Assembly (NCBI GenBank): GCA_949286405.1
Contig: CASECH010000051.1
Location: 1-11,644, forward strand
Direction of reading: 5' to 3'
DNA length: 11,644 bases
DNA from: an uncultured bacterium
Lineage (GTDB): Bacteria; Cyanobacteriota; Vampirovibrionia; Gastranaerophilales; Gastranaerophilaceae
In this document: positions 5,518-11,644 of the stretch, piece by piece
Position numbering within the stretch: position 1 is the stretch's first letter
Layout: the number at the start of each line of letters is the position of its first letter
Notes under the pieces: model-generated
The model's database searches: none
The model's input: the letters and a program-made list of their open reading frames with translations, nothing else
What the model was told of the DNA's origin: nothing
Program-made: the position numbers and the translations under genes

Positions 5518-6876
5518 TTATTTATCTTCATTCTCTTGAGATATTGTTTCAGGTATTTGTCTTACAATTTCCAGTTTTGTAACTCTAGCTCCATCTACTT
5601 CTTTTACAACGAATGTAAAATCGTTTAGTGATACAGTATCATTGACTTCAGCCAGTCTTCCAAGCTGTTTTACAACTAGACCGCCTATTGTATCAATATC
5701 CTCATCATCAATATCTTTTTCATCGATATCAAAGAATTCTGCAAATTCATCAACTCTCATTATAGCATTAGCCATATAAGTATTTGGTGCTATTTCTTGG
5801 ATATCAGGTTCTTCTTCTTCCTCTTCATCAAACTCGTCTTGAACTTCTCCGAAAATCTCTTCTATGACATCTTCAAGAGTTATAAGACCTGAAGTGCCAC
5901 CAAATTCATCAACTACAATAGCCATTTGTCCTTTACGTTTTTTGAATTCTAGTACAAGATTATCCATTGTAATTGTTTCAGGGACAAGAAGCACATCGCG
6001 TTTTATTCTTTCTATAGGGCATACTTCATCTTTAAGTGATAAAGAATACAAATCCTTAACATGTACAATACCTGTTATGTGGTCAATATCTTCTTCATAT
6101 ACAGGGTATCTGGTATATTGACTTTCTGCTGCAAGTTTATTTAATTCTTCCATAGGCATATTACTTGGTATACATACCATGTCAGTTCTTGGTATCATTA
6201 CCTGTTTTGCTGTCAGGTCAGAAAACTTAAATACATTATGCAACATATCTTTTTCTGTTTCGTTAAGTACACCACCATTATAGCTTGCATTTACAAGCAT
6301 ATCCAGTTCTTCTGTAGAGTGTACAAGAGAACCTTTGTGTGTGTGGGGGATATTAAACAGTTTTAAAACAAAATTACCAAAACCGTTTAATAACCAAATA
6401 AACGGATTAAATATAACAGTTATAGCTTGCATTGGCTTTGCAACTACAAGAGCTGTTTTTTCTGTGAATTCTAGTGCAATTGACTTTGGAATAAGTTCTC
6501 CAAGTACAACGTGTAAAAATGTAATTAATGCAAATGCAATAGACACAGATAGTGTGTGAGTTGCAATTGTTTGAGTAACTCCTGGTAGGAAGACAAAAAT
6601 TGGTTCAATTATATGTGCAAGAGTTGATTCACCAACCCAACCAAGTCCGATACTTGAAATTGTTACACCTAATTGCACTGCCGCTATGAATTTATCTAAA
6701 TCTTTTATAGCTTCAAGTGCGATTTTAGCGTCATAATTTCCTTCTTTAACCAGTTGTTCGATTCTTGTTTTACGAACTTTTACCATTGCAAATTCTGATG
6801 CAACAAAGAAACCGTTTGAAAACAGCAAAAATGCTATTACAAACAAATTAAATATTGTAGTGCTCGACTCATCCAT
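5518..6876 (-). CDS. CNNM/CorC (HlyC/CorC) family membrane protein with CBS domains
   Basis: A 452-residue inner-membrane protein of the family linked to Mg2+/Co2+ export and resistance; some relatives are named haemolysins on weak evidence. Residues 1 to about 175 are the CNNM (DUF21) transmembrane domain with hydrophobic segments near 7-30, 63-100, 105-130 and 150-175. They include NGFFVASEFA (21-30) and the conserved GELIPKSIAL (126-135). A pair of CBS domains spans about 220-345, from KQVMIPRTDM to GGTSGLITLEDVIEEIFGE. A run of acidic residues (347-357) follows, then a CorC/HlyC C-terminal domain (about 360-440). The ATG at 6876 is preceded by GAGGA 12 bases upstream, an unusually long spacing. 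It has its own promoter and shares its terminator with the convergent neighbour. Substrate unproven. Confidence 0.93.
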   Translation of the reverse strand: MDESSTTIFNLFVIAFLLFSNGFFVASEFAMVKVRKTRIEQLVKEGNYDAKIALEAIKDLDKFIAAVQLGVTISSIGLGWVGESTLAHIIEPIFVFLPGVTQTIATHTLSVSIAFALITFLHVVLGELIPKSIALEFTEKTALVVAKPMQAITVIFNPFIWLLNGFGNFVLKLFNIPHTHKGSLVHSTEELDMLVNASYNGGVLNETEKDMLHNVFKFSDLTAKQVMIPRTDMVCIPSNMPMEELNKLAAESQYTRYPVYEEDIDHITGIVHVKDLYSLSLKDEVCPIERIKRDVLLVPETITMDNLVLEFKKRKGQMAIVVDEFGGTSGLITLEDVIEEIFGEVQDEFDEEEEEEPDIQEIAPNTYMANAIMRVDEFAEFFDIDEKDIDDEDIDTIGGLVVKQLGRLAEVNDTVSLNDFTFVVKEVDGARVTKLEIVRQIPETISQENEDK

Positions 6877-6923
6877 TTTATCTTTATTTCCTCGTGTATA
6901 TCTGAATAATAACCTTATGAGTT

Positions 6924-6952
6924 ATTATAATATTTTTTTTATAAAAATGCAA
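6924..6952 (-). promoter_or_regulatory. Promoter of the CNNM/CorC gene
   Basis: On the minus strand TTGCAT (6952-6947), a 17-nt spacer and a perfect TATAAT (6929-6924). Predicted start near 6917, giving a leader of about 40 nt. It fills the gap after the phosphoesterase stop codon, so the CNNM gene can be expressed independently, though read-through from upstream is possible because no terminator is seen between them. Confidence 0.75.
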
Positions 6953-6958
6953 TACTAA

Positions 6959-7780
6959 CTAGTCTTCTGTTGTGGTTAGTGCTCTTAATTCTGTATAAAT
7001 TAATGGAGAAAATCCTTTAGTAGTAGATATTTCTATGATTTTATAACAATTTGGCTGAACTATTAAAGACGGGCTTGATATATGGTATACCCCATTTCTC
7101 ATTTGTTCAGAGTTCATATGGTAATGTCCTGAGATGATTGCTACTACGTTGTTATATTTATCTAATCTTGCTAAATATTCTTCTTTTTTGTATGTCTCAT
7201 GTGATTGTGAAATTTTAGGAGGCACGATCGGGTAGTGCTGAGCTATTATCACCGGTTTATTTTTGTATTTTGTTAATTGTTTTTCTAACCAGTCAAGTGT
7301 ATCTTTTCTGTAATACCCCACAGCATTAGGGATAATTTCTTTTGCTCCATCAACTACAATAAATACAAAGCCATTTTTTTTGAATACATAATTTTGATTT
7401 TTAGGTTTATATGCAGAATCAAGGTTTCTTACAGTTTCGATATATTGAGCTTTTGAAAGATTGCCATTTTTGAAAACATCATGATTGCCTATTACTATGT
7501 AGTAAGGTATATCAAGATTTTTTACAATTTCCATAAATGATTTTAGGTATTCAGGTTTAGGAGAATCAATATTATCTCCTGTAAAAATAACAAATGAAAG
7601 GTCTTTTTGTTGATTTAAATCTGCTATTGCTTTTTTCAATATCTCAGCAGGATATGGTGATTTGTTGCTAAAGTGAACATCTGTAACTTGTGCAAATTTT
7701 ATTACATTAGCTATTGTATAATTTTGGATATTGAGAAATACCAAAAGAGTTAAAAATATTTTCAGTAAAGATTTTTTCAT
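6959..7780 (-). CDS. Exported calcineurin-like metallophosphoesterase
   Basis: A 273-residue protein beginning with MKKSLLKIFLTLLVFL, a Sec signal peptide with likely cleavage after A24 (TIA/NV). The mature part has the ordered motifs of class III metallophosphoesterases: D34 and H36 (TDVHF), D69 (TGDN), N99-H100-D101 (GNHD), H182 (AQHYP) and GHYH at 218-221. These ligate two metal ions, and all are present, so it should be active outside the cytoplasm. Substrates in the family range from nucleotides and phospholipids to phosphoproteins; nothing here selects one. AGGGG lies five bases before the ATG. It is divergent from rqcP across 82 bp. Confidence 0.92.
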   Translation of the reverse strand: MKKSLLKIFLTLLVFLNIQNYTIANVIKFAQVTDVHFSNKSPYPAEILKKAIADLNQQKDLSFVIFTGDNIDSPKPEYLKSFMEIVKNLDIPYYIVIGNHDVFKNGNLSKAQYIETVRNLDSAYKPKNQNYVFKKNGFVFIVVDGAKEIIPNAVGYYRKDTLDWLEKQLTKYKNKPVIIAQHYPIVPPKISQSHETYKKEEYLARLDKYNNVVAIISGHYHMNSEQMRNGVYHISSPSLIVQPNCYKIIEISTTKGFSPLIYTELRALTTTED

Positions 7781-7805
7781 TTATTCCCCTTCTTTTACTT
7801 AGAAA

Positions 7806-7814
7806 AGTATATCA
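7806..7814 (-). promoter_or_regulatory. Extended -10 promoter of the phosphoesterase gene
   Basis: On the minus strand TGATATACT is an extended -10 element (TG-n-TATACT), predicting a start near 7799 and a leader of about 19 nt. No good -35 box is found 16-18 nt upstream, which is tolerated by extended -10 promoters. Confidence 0.5.
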
Positions 7815-7829
7815 TAAATTACATAAATG

Positions 7830-7838
7830 TGCTAGAAT
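7830..7838 (+). promoter_or_regulatory. Extended -10 promoter of rqcP
   Basis: TGCTAGAAT (TG-n-TAGAAT) lies 24 bp upstream of the rqcP start codon, with AGGAGA (7851-7856) in the leader. The -35 position has no clear match. It is divergent from the phosphoesterase promoter about 15 bp away, so the two may be co-regulated. Confidence 0.5.
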
Positions 7839-7862
7839 TGATGTTAAATAAGGAGATTTTTC

Positions 7863-8108
7863 GTGAGGCTCGATAAATTTTTAAAAGTTTCAAGATTGAT
7901 AAAAAGAAGAACTGTTGCAAATGAAGTATCTGATATGGGTAGAGTATTAGTAAACGGGAATCAGGCTAAAGCTGCAAAACAAATTAAGGAAGGCGATACA
8001 ATAAGTATTGAATATGCTAACAGAACTTTATCTGTTAAAGTATTGAAGGTGCCAAATAATAACGTGAGTGTGCAAGAGGCTCCTTCTTTGTACGAAATTA
8101 TTGAATAA
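7863..8108 (+). CDS. rqcP: S4-domain RNA-binding protein RqcP (YabO-like)
   Basis: An 81-residue protein made almost entirely of one S4 domain: RLDKFLKVSRLIKRR (2-16), GRVLVNGNQAKAAKQIKEGD (26-45), then a beta strand and a short tail. It closely follows B. subtilis RqcP/YabO in length and in the KFLKVSRLIKRRT start. RqcP binds the 50S subunit between helix 69 and peptidyl-tRNA and, with RqcH, adds C-terminal alanine tails to stalled nascent chains. Related Hsp15 (HslR) of proteobacteria is longer, so RqcP is preferred. The start is GTG, with AGGAGA six bases upstream. No rqcH is in the window. The gene is followed by 130 bp and then flagellar genes; a shared transcript is possible but not shown. 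Confidence 0.88.
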   Translation: MRLDKFLKVSRLIKRRTVANEVSDMGRVLVNGNQAKAAKQIKEGDTISIEYANRTLSVKVLKVPNNNVSVQEAPSLYEIIE

Positions 8109-8135
8109 ACTTTGACTTTTTGAAAAAAAACATTA

Positions 8136-8145
8136 ATGCATGCAT
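8136..8145. repeat. 10-bp palindrome upstream of the rod operon
   Basis: ATGCATGCAT is its own reverse complement, 27 bp after the rqcP stop. It could be a small operator or a chance alternating repeat. No terminator T-run follows. Confidence 0.3.
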
Positions 8146-8153
8146 AAAGGGTA

Positions 8154-8221
8154 TCTCATACAAATAGATGATTTTAGAAAAAATAATTGATTATTTGTCT
8201 AAAAAGTCCGATTATATGAGA
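8154..8221 (+). promoter_or_regulatory. Nested dyad structure in the leader of the flagellar rod operon
   Basis: Three nested inverted repeats share one axis: TCTCATA (8154-8160) with TATGAGA (8215-8221), TTTTAGA (8172-8178) with TCTAAAA (8198-8204), and AAATAA (8181-8186) with TTATTT (8191-8196) around the loop TTGA. If transcribed this folds into a long interrupted hairpin ending four bases before the AGAGG Shine-Dalgarno region (8226-8230) of the first rod gene. The gap also contains TCCGATTA (8207-8214), a 6-of-8 match to the FliA -10 box, but with no TAAA at the needed distance. A post-transcriptional control element, a processed stem or a repressor site are all possible. Confidence 0.45.
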
Positions 8222-8238
8222 AAAAAGAGGTAGTAAGC

Positions 8239-8937
8239 ATGCAAATAAACGGTGGAATAAGATTCTGTGAAAAAGGACTGACGGCTTCATTGAGGGCTAT
8301 GCATGTTCAAACTGAGCTTATCGGTATGTCAAATGAAAATATAACAGGTTTTGATAAAGTCGGTTATCAAAGAAAGGAACCTGTAGTATCTTCATTTACT
8401 GAATTCATTGGCGTGCATGGACTATCTCAAACTGTAGATGATCAGGTTGGTCGTATTCAAATGTCTGACAACCCTTTAGACTTGGCTTTGGCTAACAAAG
8501 GATATTTCCAAGTTCAAGGACGAGATGGAATTGAATTGACCAGAGATGGACGATTTAAAATTGATAAAGAAGGTTATTTATTAAATTTGGATGATTCTAA
8601 TGTCCTTTCTAGTTCAGGTATGCCAATAAAATTACCTATTGTTCCTGATAAGGTTGAGGACATAAAAATAAATTCAAAAGGACTTGTTAGTGTCTTTAAT
8701 AAGGAAACACTTAAACTTCAACCGGCAGGTTATATCGGTGTTGTAGATGCTAACGGGATATTGGTTATGGATCCTGAAGTAAAACAAGGATATAACGAAT
8801 TTTCAAATGTGTCATTGCAAAATGAATTTATTGGAATGATGCCGATAATAAGGAATTTTGAGGCAAACAGACAGATTTTTATGATTCAAAATCAAAATTT
8901 GCAAAAAGTAATATCTCAATTGGGTTCAACATCATAA
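8239..8937 (+). CDS. flgF: Flagellar basal-body rod protein, FlgF/FlgG family (FlgF-like)
   Basis: A 232-residue rod or hook-type subunit that assembles in the periplasm after flagellar type III export, so no Sec signal is expected or seen. The central part is typical: GRIQMSDNPLDLALANKGYF (71-90) followed by ELTRDGRFKIDKEGYLL (99-115). The N-terminal rod motif, normally NNIANxNTxGF, is degenerate: NENITGFDKVGYQ (32-44). The C-terminal helix (about 196-228) reads MMPIIRNFEANRQIFMIQNQ, with FEAN replacing the usual YEAN/YEMN. Shorter than typical FlgF or FlgG (around 250-260). AGAGG lies eight bases before the ATG. First of four rod genes, 18 bp before the next. Calling it FlgF rather than FlgG rests on its divergence and on the better FlgG match of its neighbour. 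Confidence 0.7.
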   Translation: MQINGGIRFCEKGLTASLRAMHVQTELIGMSNENITGFDKVGYQRKEPVVSSFTEFIGVHGLSQTVDDQVGRIQMSDNPLDLALANKGYFQVQGRDGIELTRDGRFKIDKEGYLLNLDDSNVLSSSGMPIKLPIVPDKVEDIKINSKGLVSVFNKETLKLQPAGYIGVVDANGILVMDPEVKQGYNEFSNVSLQNEFIGMMPIIRNFEANRQIFMIQNQNLQKVISQLGSTS

Positions 8938-8955
8938 GATTATGAGGTGTAAGTT

Positions 8956-9669
8956 ATGTATAGTATGCAAGGAATAGTAAGAAGAAGTATTAATAATGTT
9001 ACCAACCAATTTGAAAGACTTGGATATGTTGGTAATAATTTGGCTAACTTAAATACTCACGGCTATAAATCTGTTCGTTTTGAACAAATGTTAGATGATG
9101 ACGGGTATTTAACCGGCGCGGTGAGAACTGATTACAAAACAGGTTCTATTCAAATTACAAGCAATCCTTATGATGTCGCAATAACAGGACCTGGTTTTAT
9201 TCCGGTTGTTTCTCCAGATGGGCAAGTTGCTTATACTCGTGATGGTGCATTTAAACAAGGAAAAGACGGGTATCTTGTGACAGGTGATGATTGGCTCGTC
9301 GGAGAAGGTATAAAGATTCCAACAAATTGCTATAAGTTTATAATCAAACCGAGTGGTGACGTATACGCTTATGATACAAGAGAGTCACAACCTAGAAAAT
9401 TAGGTAATATACCGCTTGTAATGTTTGACAATCCTGAAGGTTTAGAACAAAAGGGTATGAATAAATTAGTTCCTACTGATGACTCAGGTGAAGCTGTTTT
9501 GGTCAAAAATCATGATCTTTTTGCACAAAATAATTTGGAAAATTCAAATACAAGTATTTATACATCAGTAAGCGATATGTTAAGGTTGAATGCTTCAATG
9601 TTAGCAAGTACGCGTATGATGAAAGTAGTTGATGATATGTACAACAAGGCTATTAATATTCGAGAATAA
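8956..9669 (+). CDS. flgG: Flagellar basal-body rod protein, FlgF/FlgG family (FlgG-like, distal rod)
   Basis: A 237-residue axial protein. Its N-terminal helix ends in GNNLANLNTHGYKSVRFEQ (26-44), the conserved rod motif. A FlgG-type core follows: KTGSIQITSNPYDVAITGPG (61-80), VAYTRDGAFKQGKDGYLVTG (91-110), then LGNIPLVMFDNPEGLEQKGM (149-168) with the SG at 177-178. The C-terminal helix (about 202-235) departs from the usual RAYEMN pattern and reads LRLNASMLASTRMMKVVDD. FlgG forms the distal rod that passes the outer membrane and joins the hook, which fits a diderm. GAGGTG lies six bases before the ATG. It is 39 bp from flgB and in the same operon. Whether this or the upstream paralogue is the true distal rod protein needs comparison; the family itself is sure. 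Confidence 0.75.
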   Translation: MYSMQGIVRRSINNVTNQFERLGYVGNNLANLNTHGYKSVRFEQMLDDDGYLTGAVRTDYKTGSIQITSNPYDVAITGPGFIPVVSPDGQVAYTRDGAFKQGKDGYLVTGDDWLVGEGIKIPTNCYKFIIKPSGDVYAYDTRESQPRKLGNIPLVMFDNPEGLEQKGMNKLVPTDDSGEAVLVKNHDLFAQNNLENSNTSIYTSVSDMLRLNASMLASTRMMKVVDDMYNKAINIRE

Positions 9670-9708
9670 TTTTCATTAGAAATAAAAGATAAGTAAGGAA
9701 GGATTAGA

Positions 9709-10056
9709 ATGTTTACATCACTTGATAATATGGGTAAAGTTACATTAATGATGGATTTGATAACTCAAAAACAAAGAGCTATCGGTTCTAATCTTGCCAA
9801 TATTGACACTCCAGGATATGTAAGAAGGGATATAAATTTTGGTGATTATTTGAGTTCTATGAATAGCCCTCTTGAGACAAAATTGTCAGAAAAGTTAGGA
9901 CCTTCTGCAGTTATTAGTGAACAGCAACATAAAGAGATTGATCCTGCAGAAGAATTGATGGAATTGCAACAGAATTCTTTGTTATACACAATGGCAACAA
10001 GAAGAATGTCTAATATTATTACAGAAATGAAAACTGTAATAAACGTCGGTAAGTAG
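9709..10056 (+). CDS. flgB: Flagellar proximal rod protein FlgB
   Basis: A 115-residue rod subunit exported by the flagellar type III system. The N-terminal helix contains KQRAIGSNLANIDTPGYVRR (21-40), the standard rod motif with DTPGY intact, then INFGDYL. The C-terminal helix (about 79-112) holds EELMELQQNSLLYTMATRRM, matching the FlgB end. It is shorter than most FlgB proteins (about 130-137) because the central loop is reduced. GGAAGGA is centred about eight bases before the ATG. FlgB builds the proximal rod just above the MS ring together with FlgC and FlgF, and flgC follows 36 bp downstream as is usual. Confidence 0.92.
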   Translation: MFTSLDNMGKVTLMMDLITQKQRAIGSNLANIDTPGYVRRDINFGDYLSSMNSPLETKLSEKLGPSAVISEQQHKEIDPAEELMELQQNSLLYTMATRRMSNIITEMKTVINVGK

Positions 10057-10092
10057 TTAATTTGAAAATTAGTAAGTAAAGAGGAATATATT

Positions 10093-10536
10093 ATGAGTAT
10101 AATGGAATCAATGAATATCGGATCAAATGCCTTGAAAGCTCATGGCTTAAGACTTGATATTCACGCTAAAAATATTGCGAATGTTGATACGCCTAATTAC
10201 GTCAGACGTATTCCTGTATTGAATGCAACTGAGGATATGTCTTTTCATGGATTGATGAATGCAATGAAAGAAGATGTGTTCGGTGTAGGTACTTTACCGT
10301 ATTTACAAGGTGGTGTTACATTCAACGGATGTGTGGAAGATCCGACTCTTGGGGATAGAATTTACAAGCCTGGACATCCAGATGCCGATGCTGAAGGTTA
10401 TATTAGAGCATCTAATGTTAATGCTATGGTTGATATGGCTGATGCTGTGCTCGCTCAAAGAGCTTATGAAGCAAACTTGGCTTTGATTAATATTACAAAG
10501 TCAATGGCTCAAAAAGCTACTGAAATTGGAAGATAA
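10093..10536 (+). CDS. flgC: Flagellar proximal rod protein FlgC
   Basis: A 147-residue rod subunit with complete FlgC landmarks: IHAKNIANVDTPNYVRR (23-39) at the N-terminus, YKPGHPDADAEGYI (91-104), NVNAMVDMADAVLAQRAYEA (108-127) and a final helix to KATEIGR. The usual Gly of the TPGY motif is Asn here (N35), while YVRR is shared with FlgB next door. The sequence otherwise suggests a functional protein. AAAGAGGA lies seven bases before the ATG. In many genomes fliE follows flgC directly; here a glycosyltransferase does. Confidence 0.95.
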   Translation: MSIMESMNIGSNALKAHGLRLDIHAKNIANVDTPNYVRRIPVLNATEDMSFHGLMNAMKEDVFGVGTLPYLQGGVTFNGCVEDPTLGDRIYKPGHPDADAEGYIRASNVNAMVDMADAVLAQRAYEANLALINITKSMAQKATEIGR

Positions 10537-10575
10537 TTTTTTGTAATTTATGTTATTATTGAAGTGGAGGTCAGT

Positions 10576-11535
10576 ATGCCAAAAATTTCAGTAATAATTC
10601 CTGTGTATAATGTTGAAAATTATATTTCACATTGTCTTGATAGTATCTTAAATCAATCATTTAAAGATATCGAAATTATTTGTGTGAACGATGGATCTTC
10701 TGACAATTCTCTTGAAATTTTGCAAAATTATTCTAAAAAAGATCAACGCATTATTGTGATAGACAAGGATAATGAAGGATCTGGGATTGCAAGGAATGCC
10801 GGATTAGCTATTGCAAAAGGAGAGTATGTATTTTTTGTCGATGGCGATGATTGGATTGAAGATGATGCATTGAACAAAATGTTTGAACAAGCTGAAAAAA
10901 CAGGGGTTGATATACTTATTTTTGGTGGACTTTCATATTATGAAGGTGTAGGTAAAAATGGTGGTTACAGTTGTGACAAATTACCAAAAAAATATTTGAA
11001 TCGAGTATTTTCTTCTGAAGATATTAAAAAGGATATTTTTAAATTTCCTTCTACCGCTTGGACTAAGTTGTATAAAAAGGATTTCCTTATAAAAAATAAC
11101 ATTCGTTTTCAAGAAATAAAAGTTGGGCAAGATCAGTTGCCGTTTTTCCATTCAATGATTATGGCGGAAAAAATTACACTGTTCCCTGAAAATCTTTATT
11201 GTTATAGAAAAAATCGCAAAGGTGCTGTAACTTCTGTGAAAAAGAAGAAGAATTTTTCTCCGATTTATGTCTTTTATGCGATAGAAAATATCCTGTCAGA
11301 AACATCAAAATTAGATGAATATAAAGATATTTTTGTTGATAAATATTTTTCTAAAGCAACATCTTGGCTGGGGAAATTTGAACCACAGCTAAAACATGCT
11401 TATTTTGAAGAGTATATGAATCTTTTATTCCATATCAAAGATCGATATCCATTTGGTTGGTGGACAAAGTTCAATCCAAAAGAAAATGACGGTTATTGGA
11501 TGTTAAAATTAAAACAATTTGCCGCAAAGATATAA
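10576..11535 (+). CDS. Family 2 glycosyltransferase
   Basis: A 319-residue GT-A fold enzyme that transfers a sugar from a nucleotide-sugar donor. The start is the ATG at 10576, because GGAGG (10566-10570) is placed five bases upstream. A GTG at 10564 lies upstream of this ribosome binding site. The catalytic half has ISVIIPVYNVE (4-14), VNDGSSD (37-43, D39), GSGIARNAGLAIAKGEYVFF (68-87) and the DxD metal site DGDD (89-92). The C-terminal half (about 140-319) contains AWTKLYKKDFL (161-171) and GQDQLPFF (184-191), the latter where many relatives have an acidic GED pair. No membrane segments are visible. It starts 39 bp after flgC with no terminator between, so it is probably in the rod operon. 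A role in glycosylating flagellar or surface components is inference. Confidence 0.92.
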   Translation: MPKISVIIPVYNVENYISHCLDSILNQSFKDIEIICVNDGSSDNSLEILQNYSKKDQRIIVIDKDNEGSGIARNAGLAIAKGEYVFFVDGDDWIEDDALNKMFEQAEKTGVDILIFGGLSYYEGVGKNGGYSCDKLPKKYLNRVFSSEDIKKDIFKFPSTAWTKLYKKDFLIKNNIRFQEIKVGQDQLPFFHSMIMAEKITLFPENLYCYRKNRKGAVTSVKKKKNFSPIYVFYAIENILSETSKLDEYKDIFVDKYFSKATSWLGKFEPQLKHAYFEEYMNLLFHIKDRYPFGWWTKFNPKENDGYWMLKLKQFAAKI

Positions 11536-11546
11536 ATAGTTATAAT
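11519..11546 (+). promoter_or_regulatory. Possible promoter for a gene beyond the right edge
   Basis: TTGCCG (11519-11524), a 16-nt spacer and TATAAT (11541-11546) overlap the end of the glycosyltransferase gene. A perfect TTGACA follows at 11548-11553 but has no matching -10 box at 16-18 nt. The last 109 bp of the window hold no recognisable gene. Confidence 0.3.
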
Positions 11547-11644
11547 GTTGACAAGGCTTTTAATTTGGCATTTTTAAGTAACATTATGCATTCTTTATAT
11601 TTAGAACTTGTATTATTAAAAAAATAGTCAACTCAAGAACATTA

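Noticed and set aside
8207..8214. FliA (sigma-28) promoter for the rod operon
   Set aside because: TCCGATTA matches 6 of 8 of the -10 consensus, but there is no TAAA 15 bp upstream, and rod genes are usually not FliA-dependent.
11548..11553. TTGACA as a perfect -35 box near the right edge
   Set aside because: No acceptable -10 hexamer is found 16-18 nt downstream; the nearer TATAAT belongs to a different arrangement.
1..11644. CRISPR arrays, tRNA genes, insertion sequences, prophage parts
   Set aside because: I saw no regularly spaced repeats, cloverleaf-like sequence, transposase motifs or long terminal repeats; the region looks like ordinary chromosome.

Overview
The window is AT-rich, gene-dense bacterial chromosome with 14 protein genes on both strands. 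Thirteen are complete and one is cut by the left edge. I see no tRNA, rRNA, CRISPR array or insertion sequence, and no gene-free stretch over 300 bases. The gene set implies a flagellated diderm: kdsA (Kdo for lipopolysaccharide), a FliA-type sigma factor, four flagellar rod genes, an exported phosphoesterase and an OmpA/MotB-like envelope protein. rqcP, low G+C and several lineage-style oddities would fit a non-photosynthetic cyanobacterial relative (Melainabacteria/Vampirovibrionia, for example Gastranaerophilales). That placement is inference; other AT-rich flagellated diderms are not excluded.

Left part (1-1505, minus strand): kdsA, a metallo-beta-lactamase-fold hydrolase and the first codons of a third gene form a tight operon read leftward. 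kdsA seems to be read from a leaderless mRNA. A compact intergenic region (1506-1596) holds two back-to-back promoters, for kdsA leftward and for a zinc-site-lacking M16 peptidase homologue rightward. A small OmpA/MotB-like protein follows and converges on fliA with only 8 bp between them.

Middle (3480-7780): fliA (minus) diverges from an alanine/lysine-rich, glycine-zipper protein of unknown function. That protein is a single-gene unit with a well-formed promoter and a strong bidirectional terminator. Beyond it, on the minus strand, lie a CNNM/CorC-type membrane protein with its own promoter and an exported calcineurin-like phosphoesterase.

Right part (7863-11535, plus strand): rqcP (ribosome quality control) starts from a promoter divergent from the phosphoesterase. 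After a 130-bp gap containing dyad structures comes a rod-gene run: a FlgF-like gene, a FlgG-like gene, flgB and flgC. A family 2 glycosyltransferase follows and is probably co-transcribed. FliE, which commonly follows FlgC, is absent at this locus.

The promoters with two recognisable boxes mostly share one pattern: a -35 close to TTGTAA, a 17-nt spacer and TATAAT or TAAAAT. The most unusual items are the orphan glycine-zipper protein, the leaderless kdsA, the OmpA-like protein with a substituted peptidoglycan-binding aspartate, and the structured leader before the rod operon.
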